Shown here piece after piece: positions 54,232 to 64,000 of a DNA stretch of 64,000 nucleotides (the stretch's first letter is position 1; every line of letters starts with the position of its first letter). Location of the stretch: NCBI GenBank assembly GCA_948567375.1, contig OX419757.1:55363665-55427664 (forward strand). The letters run 5' to 3'. The notes under the pieces were generated by a model. It was not told the DNA's origin. It saw nothing but the letters and a program-made list of their open reading frames with translations, and did no database searches. The DNA is from Lunularia cruciata. Its lineage: Eukaryota; Streptophyta; Marchantiopsida; Lunulariales; Lunulariaceae. A program made the translations under genes and the position numbers.

Positions 54232-56047
54232 TGGTCAAGGAAGTTGTCTCTTATGTTCAAATAATATCATAACCTCTTCAAAATTGCTCTTTAGACCAAA
54301 CCCTTATAACTTCCAACCCGCTAGCTATTTTTCTTTGTTTCTTCTCTCCAAAGGTTTCTTCAATTTCTTTGGTGAGAGTCTTGTCTGCAAACTTGGTTTC
54401 AAGGGTCAAGGAGGTGGCTCTACTTTCTAGTCCTAGTACATTCTTCCAGTTCTCTTTGGTCCAATTATAAGGAGTGCTTCTCAATTCCCCTATTGTTCTC
54501 TCCTTCAATCCACTTCATCTCATGGATTATTGCAAAGTCACTCAATTCTCAATTCAAATGTTTATTCCCAAGCTCAAATATTTGCTCTAGATTACCTCAC
54601 TTTTGCAATGAATTGTACGCTTGTTCACTACCGGACCTCAAAGAATGACTTTTGGGGTCTTCCCCATGGGTTCTTGGACAAACACCATGTTTCATATCAA
54701 ATGTGTTCTAGGTACAAAGGCAAAGGCTAGACAACTACAAAGGCAAGGGAAACTATGAACGTTATGAAGACTTGGAAATCATAAGTTCACTCAAATCCAA
54801 AAATAGAACTAGTTTGTGGAAAGTGAAATTGGTCAATGTGCACATATTTTTATGGGCAAATTTCTCAATTGTTATTCAGTCATTAAATGGCTATGAGAAG
54901 CACTCCTTCTGCACACATGTTAGGTCCTTGGTGAGTAATCTTTCTCCACACACAAAACATTCCCTGAACTATCTTTCTCACAAATGTGATTGTTTTCATT
55001 TACAAATGAAAGCAATCTTTCTTGAATGCAAATTGTCTTTGACATCAATTCTTTAACAAGGTGGAAATGCATTCAGATATGTGTACAACCTTTGGATGCA
55101 TTGATGTCCGAGCCAAAGTTCTTCCATGTGGGAGTTCTTTGGATATGAAGGTACTTGGACTTGAGTTCTTCACCCCCAACCAACCTTTGGTCATATCTAA
55201 TTTTGCATTCTTTGTTTGAGTGCTTTTGGCTTTGTACTTCATTCATCCTTCCATTCTTTCCTTTTCATAAATAAACACAACTCCAAAAGGTAATTCAACT
55301 GGGAAGTTTTCCTCCCTAAACAAGAAATTACTCTATCTTATCTTTGCAAACAAGAGTGAAATTAATAAAAAAAAGAGCAAATTTTACAGATATGTGTGCA
55401 CCACATAAACCTATGTTCTTGTTAAAGGTATTGAATATCCCTTATGGTTTATTAGTGAATTTAAAATTCTAACATATTAACTATAGAACGTTTCTTTATG
55501 AAAGACTTACTATTTATTATCCTTGTGATATTAATAAATATAATAGAAATTAACCATGAAAACTAATAGATATTGATAGTGTGATATAACATAAAGTAAA
55601 AAAATTAATGTTAATTTTTTATTTAAGAGAAACTATAAATAGCATAGATCTTCTTATCAAGTATCCTTAACTAATTTAATTTATCATTTAAAGATTTGAC
55701 ATGTAAATTTATCTTAGCTATATACTCATTTAGACAAGAACTCCAACCTTAATTATGAATGATCAAAGATGTTATAATTTTTCTTCATTCAAATTACATT
55801 ATCCTTATTGTATCATTAGCTACAAATTTACATGATCTTGTATAATATCTAACAATCCAAACTCTATTAGTACCAAAAGTTTGATTGTTGTATCATTCTT
55901 GTATTTATATAAATGAAAGGAAATAAAAAATATAATAATATAGCATAAAAACTCTATGAAAGGTAAGGAAGTATAAAAAATATTTATTGACATTATTAGC
56001 TCTGTTTTTTATATATGTTGCTGAGAGAGATGGTTAAATAACACATG

Positions 56048-56071
56048 TATATATATATATATATATATATA
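56048..56071. repeat. (TA)12 microsatellite
   Basis: Uninterrupted TA dinucleotides. Confidence 0.95.
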
Positions 56072-57599
56072 ATTTTGCTTTGAAATTTTCAAACATTTTT
56101 CTTTAAAATTTAGTTAAAGATTGAGTTCTTTTTTTTTAATTAAACAATTGATAGAAATTATATTAAAAAAATTTTATTTATATAAATAAAAACTACCTAT
56201 CTATAATAAAAAGGTCGCTTGTGAAACTTATATGTACATAATATTAATTTTTAAAATAGAAATAAGTATAAATTAAAATATTATAGAAAATAAGATCATA
56301 CTCACTTGTTTTCATCAATATTGATGAAGAAATAAAGATTTGTAAAAAAAAAATATGTATTTTATATGATTATAATTTTGATAATACTCTAAAAAACTCC
56401 TCATTAATCAAGCAAGCTCTTCTGAAGTCATTGGCCAAAAATAATAATATTAAAGTAAGAATAATTTTAGTAGATGAGTATCATAAATGATTGTTAATGA
56501 CTTATTAATCAAGAAAAGGCAACCAAGTAGAAAACATGAAGGATGGGAAGACCCCATCATACTTATTAATAGAGTATAAATTACCTAGAACTAGAGAGAT
56601 TAGAACTTAGATCTAACATAGATTATTTATTCTTGAAATTTTTTCTCTATATAAAAATCTAAATTTGACTTTGCCATTAATTTGAATATTATATCTAGAA
56701 GTTTATTCTTCTATTCTAATATATTTATTTCACATACTTATTTATTTAATATTTATTTAGATCATAAATTTCTATGTCAAAATAATTACCAATTAGGCAG
56801 TCGATTTGCCTATATATTTCTTAGAATAAGATCACAAGGAGAGAAGGGCTTTCTTTTATATACTATATTATTATATCTAAAGTTCAGTGTTTGTGAATGT
56901 AATTGACATGGCCATAAATGTAATTTTAAATGAATTATATATATGCACATGAATTTACTCTATAGCAAATTAATGATATTAAATATATAAAACTTGATAG
57001 GGGGTAAGCATTGGTTCCTGATATTATCTTATTCATAATTCTCTAGGTTTATAGATATGTTTATTTTCTTATCTACTTATCAATTTGGACTAATATAATC
57101 TGATGGCTTGAGAAATTGCATATGATTATACTTTACACCAGATCTTTCATGATCATATCCTCTCCCGGACTCTAATATAGTTTTTTGGGTATGTTTTCCT
57201 CCACTCTTTTATCAACTTATTCTCATATAATATTTAGATATCAATATTTAAATCCAATTACTCTTGTTGTTTTATGTTCTAATATATTTGTACTGTATTA
57301 TTTACTTTTTTATATCTAACCAAGAATACTATCTTTGAATGGTTTATGTAAGTAAAAGAAGAAAATTAAAAAATGAGCTTTCAGTATGATAAGTAGAGAT
57401 AGAGAGATTTCAATGCACGATATTGCATTTTTATTAACAAACTTAATGATTTAGATATCCAAATTACTATTGCTGTTATATAATATAGATAAATACTTGT
57501 CTTGATAGATATTTATATATTCTAAATATGTTTATACATAGAGGGGTAAATTATTTTTAGAATCAATTACATAAGCGACTTTAAGTTTGCTTGAATCTT

Positions 57600-57760
57600 C
57601 TCGAGCGTTATAATAGGGAATACTATAAGTTGCAGTTGAAGTTTTATTAAAAATTATGCAAATATCTACAATGAAGAAAACATTCATCACATCTATTTGA
57701 TCTATAGTATAGAAGTAAGAAAAAGAAGAAATTTTTTACTCTATTTAGCTTAGTTTTATG
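57600..57760 (-). pseudogene. Possible relic of copia reverse transcriptase
   Basis: Minus-strand frames around 57678-57711 give a degenerate (Q/K).(I/M)DVMNVFF, similar to the QMDVKNAFLHG block of copia polymerases, preceded by LLFLTSIL like the usual LLALAA.. helix. Several stops and shifts intervene. This is only a trace. Confidence 0.2.
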
Positions 57761-58210
57761 TATGCTGGTCGCAATATTGGATCAATATTTGTTCAGCTGA
57801 CAGACCTTTCAAGTAAGCTGCTTTTATATCTATTATTTTGGTATATATTATTTGGATTTGAAGATTACCGGACTTATTTATTCTGAACCAAATTAACTTT
57901 AACTATATGTTATTTATTAGAAGTCTTCTTCCAAAATTTTAATATTAGCTTACTTCAAAATGTTCTCTATAAACCTTATCTCTACTAACAACTTATTGAG
58001 AATTATGCAAACAAACTCAAGAGTTGGAGGTTGCTAATGGCAACCTTGTCAATGCTTGCTGGTACGTAGATCAAAGTTAGGAAGATCGTAGAAAGCTTGC
58101 AAGATATGTAGTAAGATTTGGTATTGGAAAGATAGGTGAGAAATTTGGCAGTATCTCAGCAGTTACTTATGGAGAACATGATCCTACAAATTCTTGACCT
58201 AGCACCATCA

Positions 58211-58218
58211 GATATGAT
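58211..58218 (+). repeat. Left 8-bp target duplication of the hAT element
   Basis: GATATGAT, repeated exactly at 60738-60745. Confidence 0.9.
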
Positions 58219-60737
58219 CAGACCTGCTTAGTCTAGTCAGGCGCCTAAATTACCTAAATTAGCTTAATTTAGTCGCACCAGGAGACCTTCGTTTAGGCTT
58301 AGTTTAAACGATGTGTAAATGTGAGCATTAAGCATATTAGAGTGCAAATATTAGAGCATATTATTAAGCATTTAGAGTACAAATCACTACTCGAATTGTT
58401 CAATGGACATCCACTGCTTCAACTGCAGCACGCCCTCCAATCCAAAATCCGACAGGTTCTTGCGGAAGTTGTCCTTCTCCCATTGCAAAACGTAAAAATC
58501 CGACTCCACTGCTGGTCCAGATGCCACAGAAGTCCATCAGGTTTGGAAATCTGCATTCGATTAAACTCCAACCATCCTTGAAGGCTGATCGACTAGGTAA
58601 CACATTGATGCTCTGCTTGAGGACGGGCTCAGATCGGTAAGCATGAAGTAGGAGCTTATGCTCATCGGCAATAGCATCAATATACTCTGCTGAATAATGG
58701 TGCTCTAGTCGGTAGCTGTACTGGGGGCCTTGCAAATAAACTTGGCAGCCAATAGTTTGATGAGCTCGTGTGGTAGCACAGTTGGAAAAGAAGATAGATC
58801 GACCAGCGCGTTGTTGTCTGCATTGCAAAGGGCAGACACTTTGCTAATTTGATTGTAGACGGTGACATAAACAAAATCAATGTCATTCCAGATTTTGCTC
58901 CGCTGGCTTTGATCGACTTTGTCAACAATAGAGTTAGCCCAAGAAGCCATGCCGCTGACAAACTCTCAGACAAAAGACAATGGAATGGCATAACGGCCAC
59001 TGATGATGTGACTCGATGCGTCAAGATTTGCAATGTGTCAGGAGTAAGCGGCCCAATATTGCAAACATCATCAATGAAAGAGCAATGAGACCATCCAAGG
59101 CAGCTTGTTGTTGATCCAATAGCGTCATCAACCCCTAAATTGAGCGGAAAGTAATTGCTCTTTTTGAGGTGAAGTGATGCATAGCAAGCAAAGACACCCA
59201 CCATAGGCAAGGTGGAGCCAAAGCTGGTGTTTTTAGACTTGATACGTGCAAGCAACTGAGTCCAATGAATCTTGAACCACTTAATGACCTTCTTTGTAGA
59301 TAGCCAGCAATTGATAACTCAAGAGCACATTGTTTGCATATCCGTGATTAGATTCTTTTATTGCACCAAGTGGGTTATGAATCCGGTCATGATAGCAAAG
59401 TAGCACTCCTTCACAATATTTTCCATGATGTGCTCCATAATGAGGTCTAATTGATGCACCCCACACCAAACTTGAACCAAAGGACACTCGTTATGCATTG
59501 CATTGTTGAGGCAAGTGACAATGCTAGCAACACGGCCAGTCATGTTGCGGGCTCCATCAGAGGTCAAGTCGAGTAGATGAACTTTCCAATCAGGGCAAAG
59601 AATATCCAAGAAAGATACAACCCTCCGGAACATGACATTTCCAGTGTGCCAATTGAACATTGGGAGTGTCGTTGCATGCAGATTAATAATGTTAAAGAAG
59701 GCCGGCAAAAAGACTCAAAAGTGCAAATTGAGATGCGAGGCGCTTTGATGCGTTGCCAAGTCCATAGCAATAGAAAACCCCCATGCATGGCACAAATGGC
59801 AAGCCATGCACTACAGGTTGACAACACACACAACTTTGATGAAGTTGGAGATGCCATTGCAAGAGCAAACCCGTAGGAGAGGATTGTGCAAAACATTGTA
59901 AGTGTAGCTCAATATGTTGGCTACCAACCAAAATGAAGCATTGCATGCCACGTATCGTACCGCCAGCTAGAACACAGTGGTTTTTGACTTTGGGATAGTG
60001 ACCGAGTAAGCATAACTGGCGTTGCTCTTGTCATCCTCTTGCTGCTCCACGCGCTGAAATAATGATAGTCCTCACTCTTTTGCCAATGCTGCCTTTTGAG
60101 CATGTCGGCAAATTATAGCATTGTGCTCAGCCTCACTGCCAAATGCGGGCTCCTCCGCATCACTATCCAAATTGCTGTCAACAACATCAGCCAGGTGAAA
60201 CATCATTTTGCCAACGATCACGTCCACAATATCCTTCTTTTGATGTCAAACACAATTTGACGCTTAGCGCCAAGAGATGAAGACAAGAAGTGCGCCTTAA
60301 TAGAGTTTTGAACACGACCTGGACATCATCAAAGAAGGAGTTTCAATCAGCAGCCAAATTGAGGCGGTTGTACACAACTCACTTTGTAGGATGCTGACTG
60401 CTAATGTGATTTTCAATATTGTTGTAGCGGAAAGGGTGGCACCATCCCTGTACATCGGTCAAAGGCTTGCGCTTCGCACCCACCTTCTCCTTGCAGCCAA
60501 AGGCAATGCAGAACCGGCATTGTAGACCATTGACCTGCTTGCCATTTGGCATCTAAGAGCACACTCTCAAGCCAAGCCGCACGTCATTGGCCTTAACGTA
60601 ATCACTTGTATGCTTAGAAGCCATAGAACACCTCCCACTCCTCTAAGTCAAGGGTAGCATAAGTAGGCACATCGGCGGAGTCTAGTTTAGGTAGTTTAGG
60701 CGGTGCAGATTTTCATCGCCTACATTAAGCAGGCATG
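58219..60737 (-). mobile_element. hAT DNA transposon, complete ends, dead transposase
   Basis: The 2,519-bp element has terminal inverted repeats CAGACCTGCTTAGT and (reverse complement of the right end) CATGCCTGCTTAAT, beginning with CA as hAT ends do, and a perfect 8-bp duplication GATATGAT, the hAT length. The TIRs differ at three of fourteen positions. It encodes one decayed transposase on the minus strand. Confidence 0.9.
58390..60624 (-). pseudogene. hAT transposase, decayed
   Basis: ATG at 60624 begins MASKHTSDYVKANDVRLGL. A zinc-finger region follows near 60370-60540 (LQCRFCIAFGC ... NNIENHISSQHPTK). The core near 59400-59570 reads LDLTSDGARNMTGRVASIV and VWCGVHQLDLIMEHI, a pattern shared by hAT transposases of the DGA..MTGR / CxxHxxxL type. 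The end near 58410-58520 reads VLQWEKDNFRKNLSDFGLEG, the hAT C-terminal dimerisation region. Several frameshifts and stops occur, so it cannot be active. Confidence 0.75.
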
Positions 60738-60745
60738 GATATGAT
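60738..60745 (+). repeat. Right 8-bp target duplication of the hAT element
   Basis: GATATGAT, matching 58211-58218. Confidence 0.9.
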
Positions 60746-62155
60746 ACTATTCAAGAAAATACTCAATAGATTGTGTTTGAAGAAGATATAGTTCTCAAAT
60801 TGAAGGCGGAGCTTTTGGTGAAGAGTTTCAAGACAAAAGGGTGGGTTTCAAATAGGGGGTTTGGAGGTACCAAAAGGACATTGTAAATCCTTTATATGGT
60901 ATGTTCTGAAAATTTTTATGATTGGTGTGGCAAGGTTTTTTTAAATTGTCCATAAACCACAGCCAGAAATATTTTATGGTTCACTAAAAGGGTGATTACC
61001 CATAATTTACTACAGGTTGAAAGGATTTCAAGTGATTTTATAAGTCTTAATTAGGGGTAGTAAATAGGGTTTAGAATTTGGAAAGTGATGGACATGTCAT
61101 TAGAGTTTGCAAAGTGGTCTACATGTTCTTTATTCATATGTCACTTATGATATGATGCAAGGATATGAGGGGCAAAACATTTTGGGTTGTTCCTTACTTC
61201 TATAAATTTGAATGTGGTAAAAGTGTATATGACTATCATTTACCAAGATGACTATATGTGAGGAGAAAAACATTTTCTGATGTGTGAAGAGCAATTTTTT
61301 TGATCTAATTCACTACTTCTTTTGAGAGAAAATTGAAAAATTGGAGAGTTTATTCAAATTGAGCTTTAGTGAAGATTATGCAAAGAATTTGTATCTACAG
61401 GCAACGAAGTAAGGAGATAGAAAGATGTATGCATCAAAATACCATATTAAGAATCAGCTAAGTTTAATTTTGATGAATGGACTAGATGGACCATCAATGA
61501 GGGTTTGAATTTAGATGAGTAGTGTGAAACTGAAATTGATGTAGAAGATTTATGTGTGAAGTGGGTGGGATTTTGCACATAGGCAGAGATATCTTTGCAA
61601 GAGAGTCCACACCCTTGAACATCCAATTTTTTTGCCAAGTATTTCAATAATTTAGAACCATTCAATTCCAGAAAATTAACAACATGGATATACAATCTTT
61701 CTATATTCTAGTAGAGTTCATTAAAGGATATCTTATTTTCACCAAGAAATTACAAGGAATAGTTCAAATACCGGTGTAGATTCAAGTTACTATGGTTTTG
61801 GATTGCTTTCTATGAGTGCAGATTAGTGCAGATTCCACAAAAATATTTTTGGAGAAAGAGTGATTGAAGCAATTTTATCCACAATAGCAAAAGAAGTGTT
61901 ATGGCCAAATAGACAACAGAGGTTGATAATATTGTATGTGTTTGTCTAGAATGGATTTCTTAGGTGCATCAGATTGGAAGATGGAACACTTTTCACTCTT
62001 GCATAGAGACCCAAAGATGATGGGTGAAACTTCCTCTAGTAGGAAATGATAGTACTCCATAAATGGGCAAGTAATTTGTGATGACCAAAGAACCATTCTT
62101 TATTTTGCAAGATGTAATATCTTAGTTTTTTCTTGCAATAAAAATTTTCTTCCCA
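60746..62155. other. No gene recognised
   Basis: AT-rich sequence. A minus-strand 82-codon frame at 61447-61695 carries no motif I know and is probably chance. Confidence 0.5.
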
Positions 62156-62179
62156 TTGGTTTCCAGTGTGTATTCTTGT

Positions 62180-62730
62180 CATTGTTTGTGCTACTTTTTT
62201 GCAAGTTTAAAGTTTGGGTGCTATTTTTCTACTCAAGCTTTATATTGCATGTGCTTCCGTTTCCTAATAGTGAGATCTCAATCGAGTAAAGTTCCAATAC
62301 TTTCTTGCAGCAAAATTTATCTTCTTGTTGTATTTTTTGTCCTATCTTTTTGCAAGTTTAGTGTTTGGCTGCTGCTTTTCTACTCAAGTGTGACATTGAA
62401 TGTGTTTCCTTTACCCAAGGGGAGAGATCTTGACGGGTTAATGTCATCACTATTTTCCATAATAAGATTGCAATAGAGTTTGTTCTAGTTTGTATTCAAC
62501 TCATTGTTTGTGCTACCTTCTTGCAAGTTTAGTGCCTAGTTGCTATTTTTCTACTCAAGCTCAATATTGAATTTTCCAATGAGGAGATCTTGATGGGGAT
62601 TCTTTAGCTTATTCACACCAGCACTTTTGGGTGCTACTTTTCTACTCAAGTGTAGCATTGAATGTGCTTCATTTTTCCAATAGGGAGATCTATGGTAGCC
62701 CTTATGCTTACTCCCACTGGTATTGTTGAT
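62180..62730. repeat. Irregular tandem repeat array
   Basis: The modules TTGCAAGTTTA(GT), TTTCTACTCAAG and (A/G)GGAGATCT recur in the same order about four times, with TCTACTCAAG near 62228, 62379, 62549 and 62641. Unit spacing varies from about 90 to 170 bp, so it is a decayed repeat. No coding meaning is evident. Confidence 0.65.
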
Positions 62731-63396
62731 TTTTTTCAAGAATTTTGTGCTCATATCTTGATATCACACATCTGAAGAAGTCTCCAATATGGGTGGATCT
62801 GAATCAAAGAGGAACAAGAAAATCCTTTGACATCAACTAATACTTGTCCATAGATTTTGGGTACACACGCCAATGAGTTATTTTGTGCTGTCCTTCAAAA
62901 TATCCACACCATTAAACAAAAACTACTTCAACAAATGTGAGGCATGCACCTAAGTAGTAAATGAACATTGCATAGGAGTTCTCAAGGCTAGAAGGTATTC
63001 CTAAAGAGAAATCAAGGTTCAGTTGAATAGTAGAAGTAGAAATGCCTATCTCATGAAATGAATAAGAACTTGCATTATTCTCCATAACTCCTTGATAAAT
63101 AGATGTATGATTTGTAGAAATAGAGGAGGAAGAAGGTTTAGTAGATGAGCTTGATGATGCTTTCTTGGATGATCACCAAGCCCAAGAATATTTAGTGAGG
63201 AATATAAAAAGATGTTTTTCATTTAACAAGAGATCCGATGGTTCCTTGTAATAATAAGGAGTTTACAAACAAGTTTGTCAAGACTAACAAAGTAGCAAAT
63301 AGGCCAAATTAGCTAGACTATTCTAGAAGCATCTAAGAAGCTACTTGGTTTTTTCTAAGTAATGGGTAATGTGCATACAAAATGGTGACTTATAGG

Positions 63397-63610
63397 AGGA
63401 AGCTTCTTGGGAAGTTTCCTGATTAGCTTAACTTGCACACCAAGTAGATGGCTTCTAAAAGGAGGCTTCTTTGAAGTTTCTTGGCTAGCTTAGCTTGCAT
63501 GCCTAGTAGTGAGTTTCTAGAAGGAAGCTTCTTGATTAGCTTGACTTGCACTCTAAGAAAGTGGTTTTGAGGAAGCTTCTTGAGAAGCTTCTCAAGAGCT
63601 TTGTATGCTT
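63397..63610. repeat. Tandem repeat of about 62 bp, three to four units
   Basis: Units begin GGAAGCTTCTTGGGAAG, GGAGGCTTCTTTGAAG, GGAAGCTTCTTGATTAG and GGAAGCTTCTTGAGAAG, each followed (in the first three) by TAGCTT(A/G)(A/G)CTTGCA. The minus strand translates to a repeated LLKKLP/LIKKLP peptide, but I see no evidence that it is a gene. Confidence 0.75.
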
Positions 63611-64000
63611 CTCCATAATTACCAAACCAAAGCTCATGCCAAGCATTCAGAGTTTCACTCATTCAAGTGTCCAAATATGACCTCCACTTCAGACTTCCAT
63701 TTTCCTATCTCTCTCCATGGCTTGGGTCATTTACATTCCTTGTATCCAAGACAAATGTAATAAAAAATTTTGTATGCTCTTGCATGTAATTTTGGTAAGC
63801 TCTCGTAGTTATGCCTATATTTATTTGGGTGCATATCTTATGTAATTGTCTTGGAGAGTGGTAAGTAGAATGTATGTTTGCAAAGGTGTGTAGGTTTTTT
63901 GGGTATTCATACACAACTATGATACTCTAGAGAGTCCCAAGAGTTACCAAGTGCAAATCTTTTCATGTTAGTGACCAATAAGGGTGAAGGATCACCTTCT
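63611..64000. other. Window end, no gene recognised
   Basis: Only short chance frames. Sequence continues beyond the window. Confidence 0.5.

Larger units (their letters stand above)
52204..54508 (-). pseudogene. Decayed unidentified ORF, split by a solo LTR
   Basis: Minus-strand frames on both sides of the solo LTR read like one broken protein. Frames include 54278-54508 (KNVLGLESRATSLTLETKFA, TKEIEETFGEKKQRKIASG), 54023-54238 (VVFFEYMYQGEPINYANMFY), then beyond the LTR 52804-53040 (EEATLKIAKKKRIPQTKSTN and a long poly-Glu run) and 52209-52409 (HLDKFFIEVCNTYLLKKQEY). I recognise no family. A transposon-encoded accessory protein or a decayed host gene are both possible. Two in-frame-type duplications and a triplet expansion have enlarged it. 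Confidence 0.35.
55243..58218. other. Very AT-rich gene-free stretch
   Basis: No frame carries a recognisable motif. The stretch includes a TA microsatellite (56048-56071) and a faint copia-like trace near 57600-57760. Confidence 0.6.

Noticed and set aside
62180-63610. Repeat clusters considered as a CRISPR-like array
   Set aside because: Spacing is irregular, units diverge and there are no unique spacers. These are ordinary plant tandem repeats.
1-64000. tRNA, rRNA or organellar genes
   Set aside because: No cloverleaf, rRNA signature or plastid or mitochondrial gene was recognised. The tRNA-like strings are short primer-binding sites only.

Overview
The window looks like a piece of a large, transposon-rich land-plant nuclear genome. 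The base composition is AT-rich, no intact host gene was recognised, and almost all coding sequence belongs to plant-type retroelements. These carry primer-binding sites for initiator tRNA-Met and tRNA-Asp, a chromodomain Ty3/gypsy element, a Tork-like Ty1/copia element and an Athila/Tat-like gypsy family. A gymnosperm or another very large plant genome is plausible, but the species cannot be named from the sequence.

Positions 1 to about 49,580 resolve into one stack of nested insertions, reconstructed from target-site duplications (TSDs), terminal repeats and broken reading frames. The base is an old non-LTR retroelement of the restriction-like-endonuclease (RLE, R2/NeSL/Utopia-like) type. 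Its flanks at 1394-1410 and 49566-49582 match at 16 of 17 bases. It keeps a C2H2 finger at 2169-2297 and a C-terminal endonuclease region split between 28425-28538 and 48682-49478. Two LTR elements sit in it. (1) A minus-strand chromovirus, about 2410-28289, carries a gypsy copy of family 'B' (3169-10544, plus an inverted B LTR to 11251) and a copia element (11348-22880, TSD CATAT). The copia element in turn carries a 2.6-kb unknown insertion (12358-14994) and a 1.83-kb solo LTR (15863-17692). (2) A plus-strand gypsy element with giant LTRs of about 3.74 kb lies at 28539-48676 (TSD CTTGC). Its 5' LTR is interrupted by a complete, apparently very young B element (30767-38599, TSD GATC, the two 692-bp LTRs look identical, one intact 1608-codon gag-pol). 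Its internal region holds a solo B LTR (42152-42844).

The two most unusual things are the giant LTRs and the base element. Both giant LTRs carry the remains of the same long reading frame (about 830 codons, acidic then coiled-coil). Several of its stop codons lie at different places in the two copies, so the frame was probably open in their common ancestor. RLE-type LINEs are not what one normally expects in a seed-plant genome.

From 49.6 to 64 kb the sequence is AT-rich and mostly gene-free. It holds two solo LTRs of the chromovirus family (51344-51921; 53083-53848 with TSD AATTC), a decayed unidentified ORF with triplet-repeat expansions, a complete but dead hAT DNA transposon (58219-60737, perfect 8-bp TSD GATATGAT) and several small tandem repeats. 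The first 1.03 kb is richer in G+C and has coding-like frames of unknown identity.
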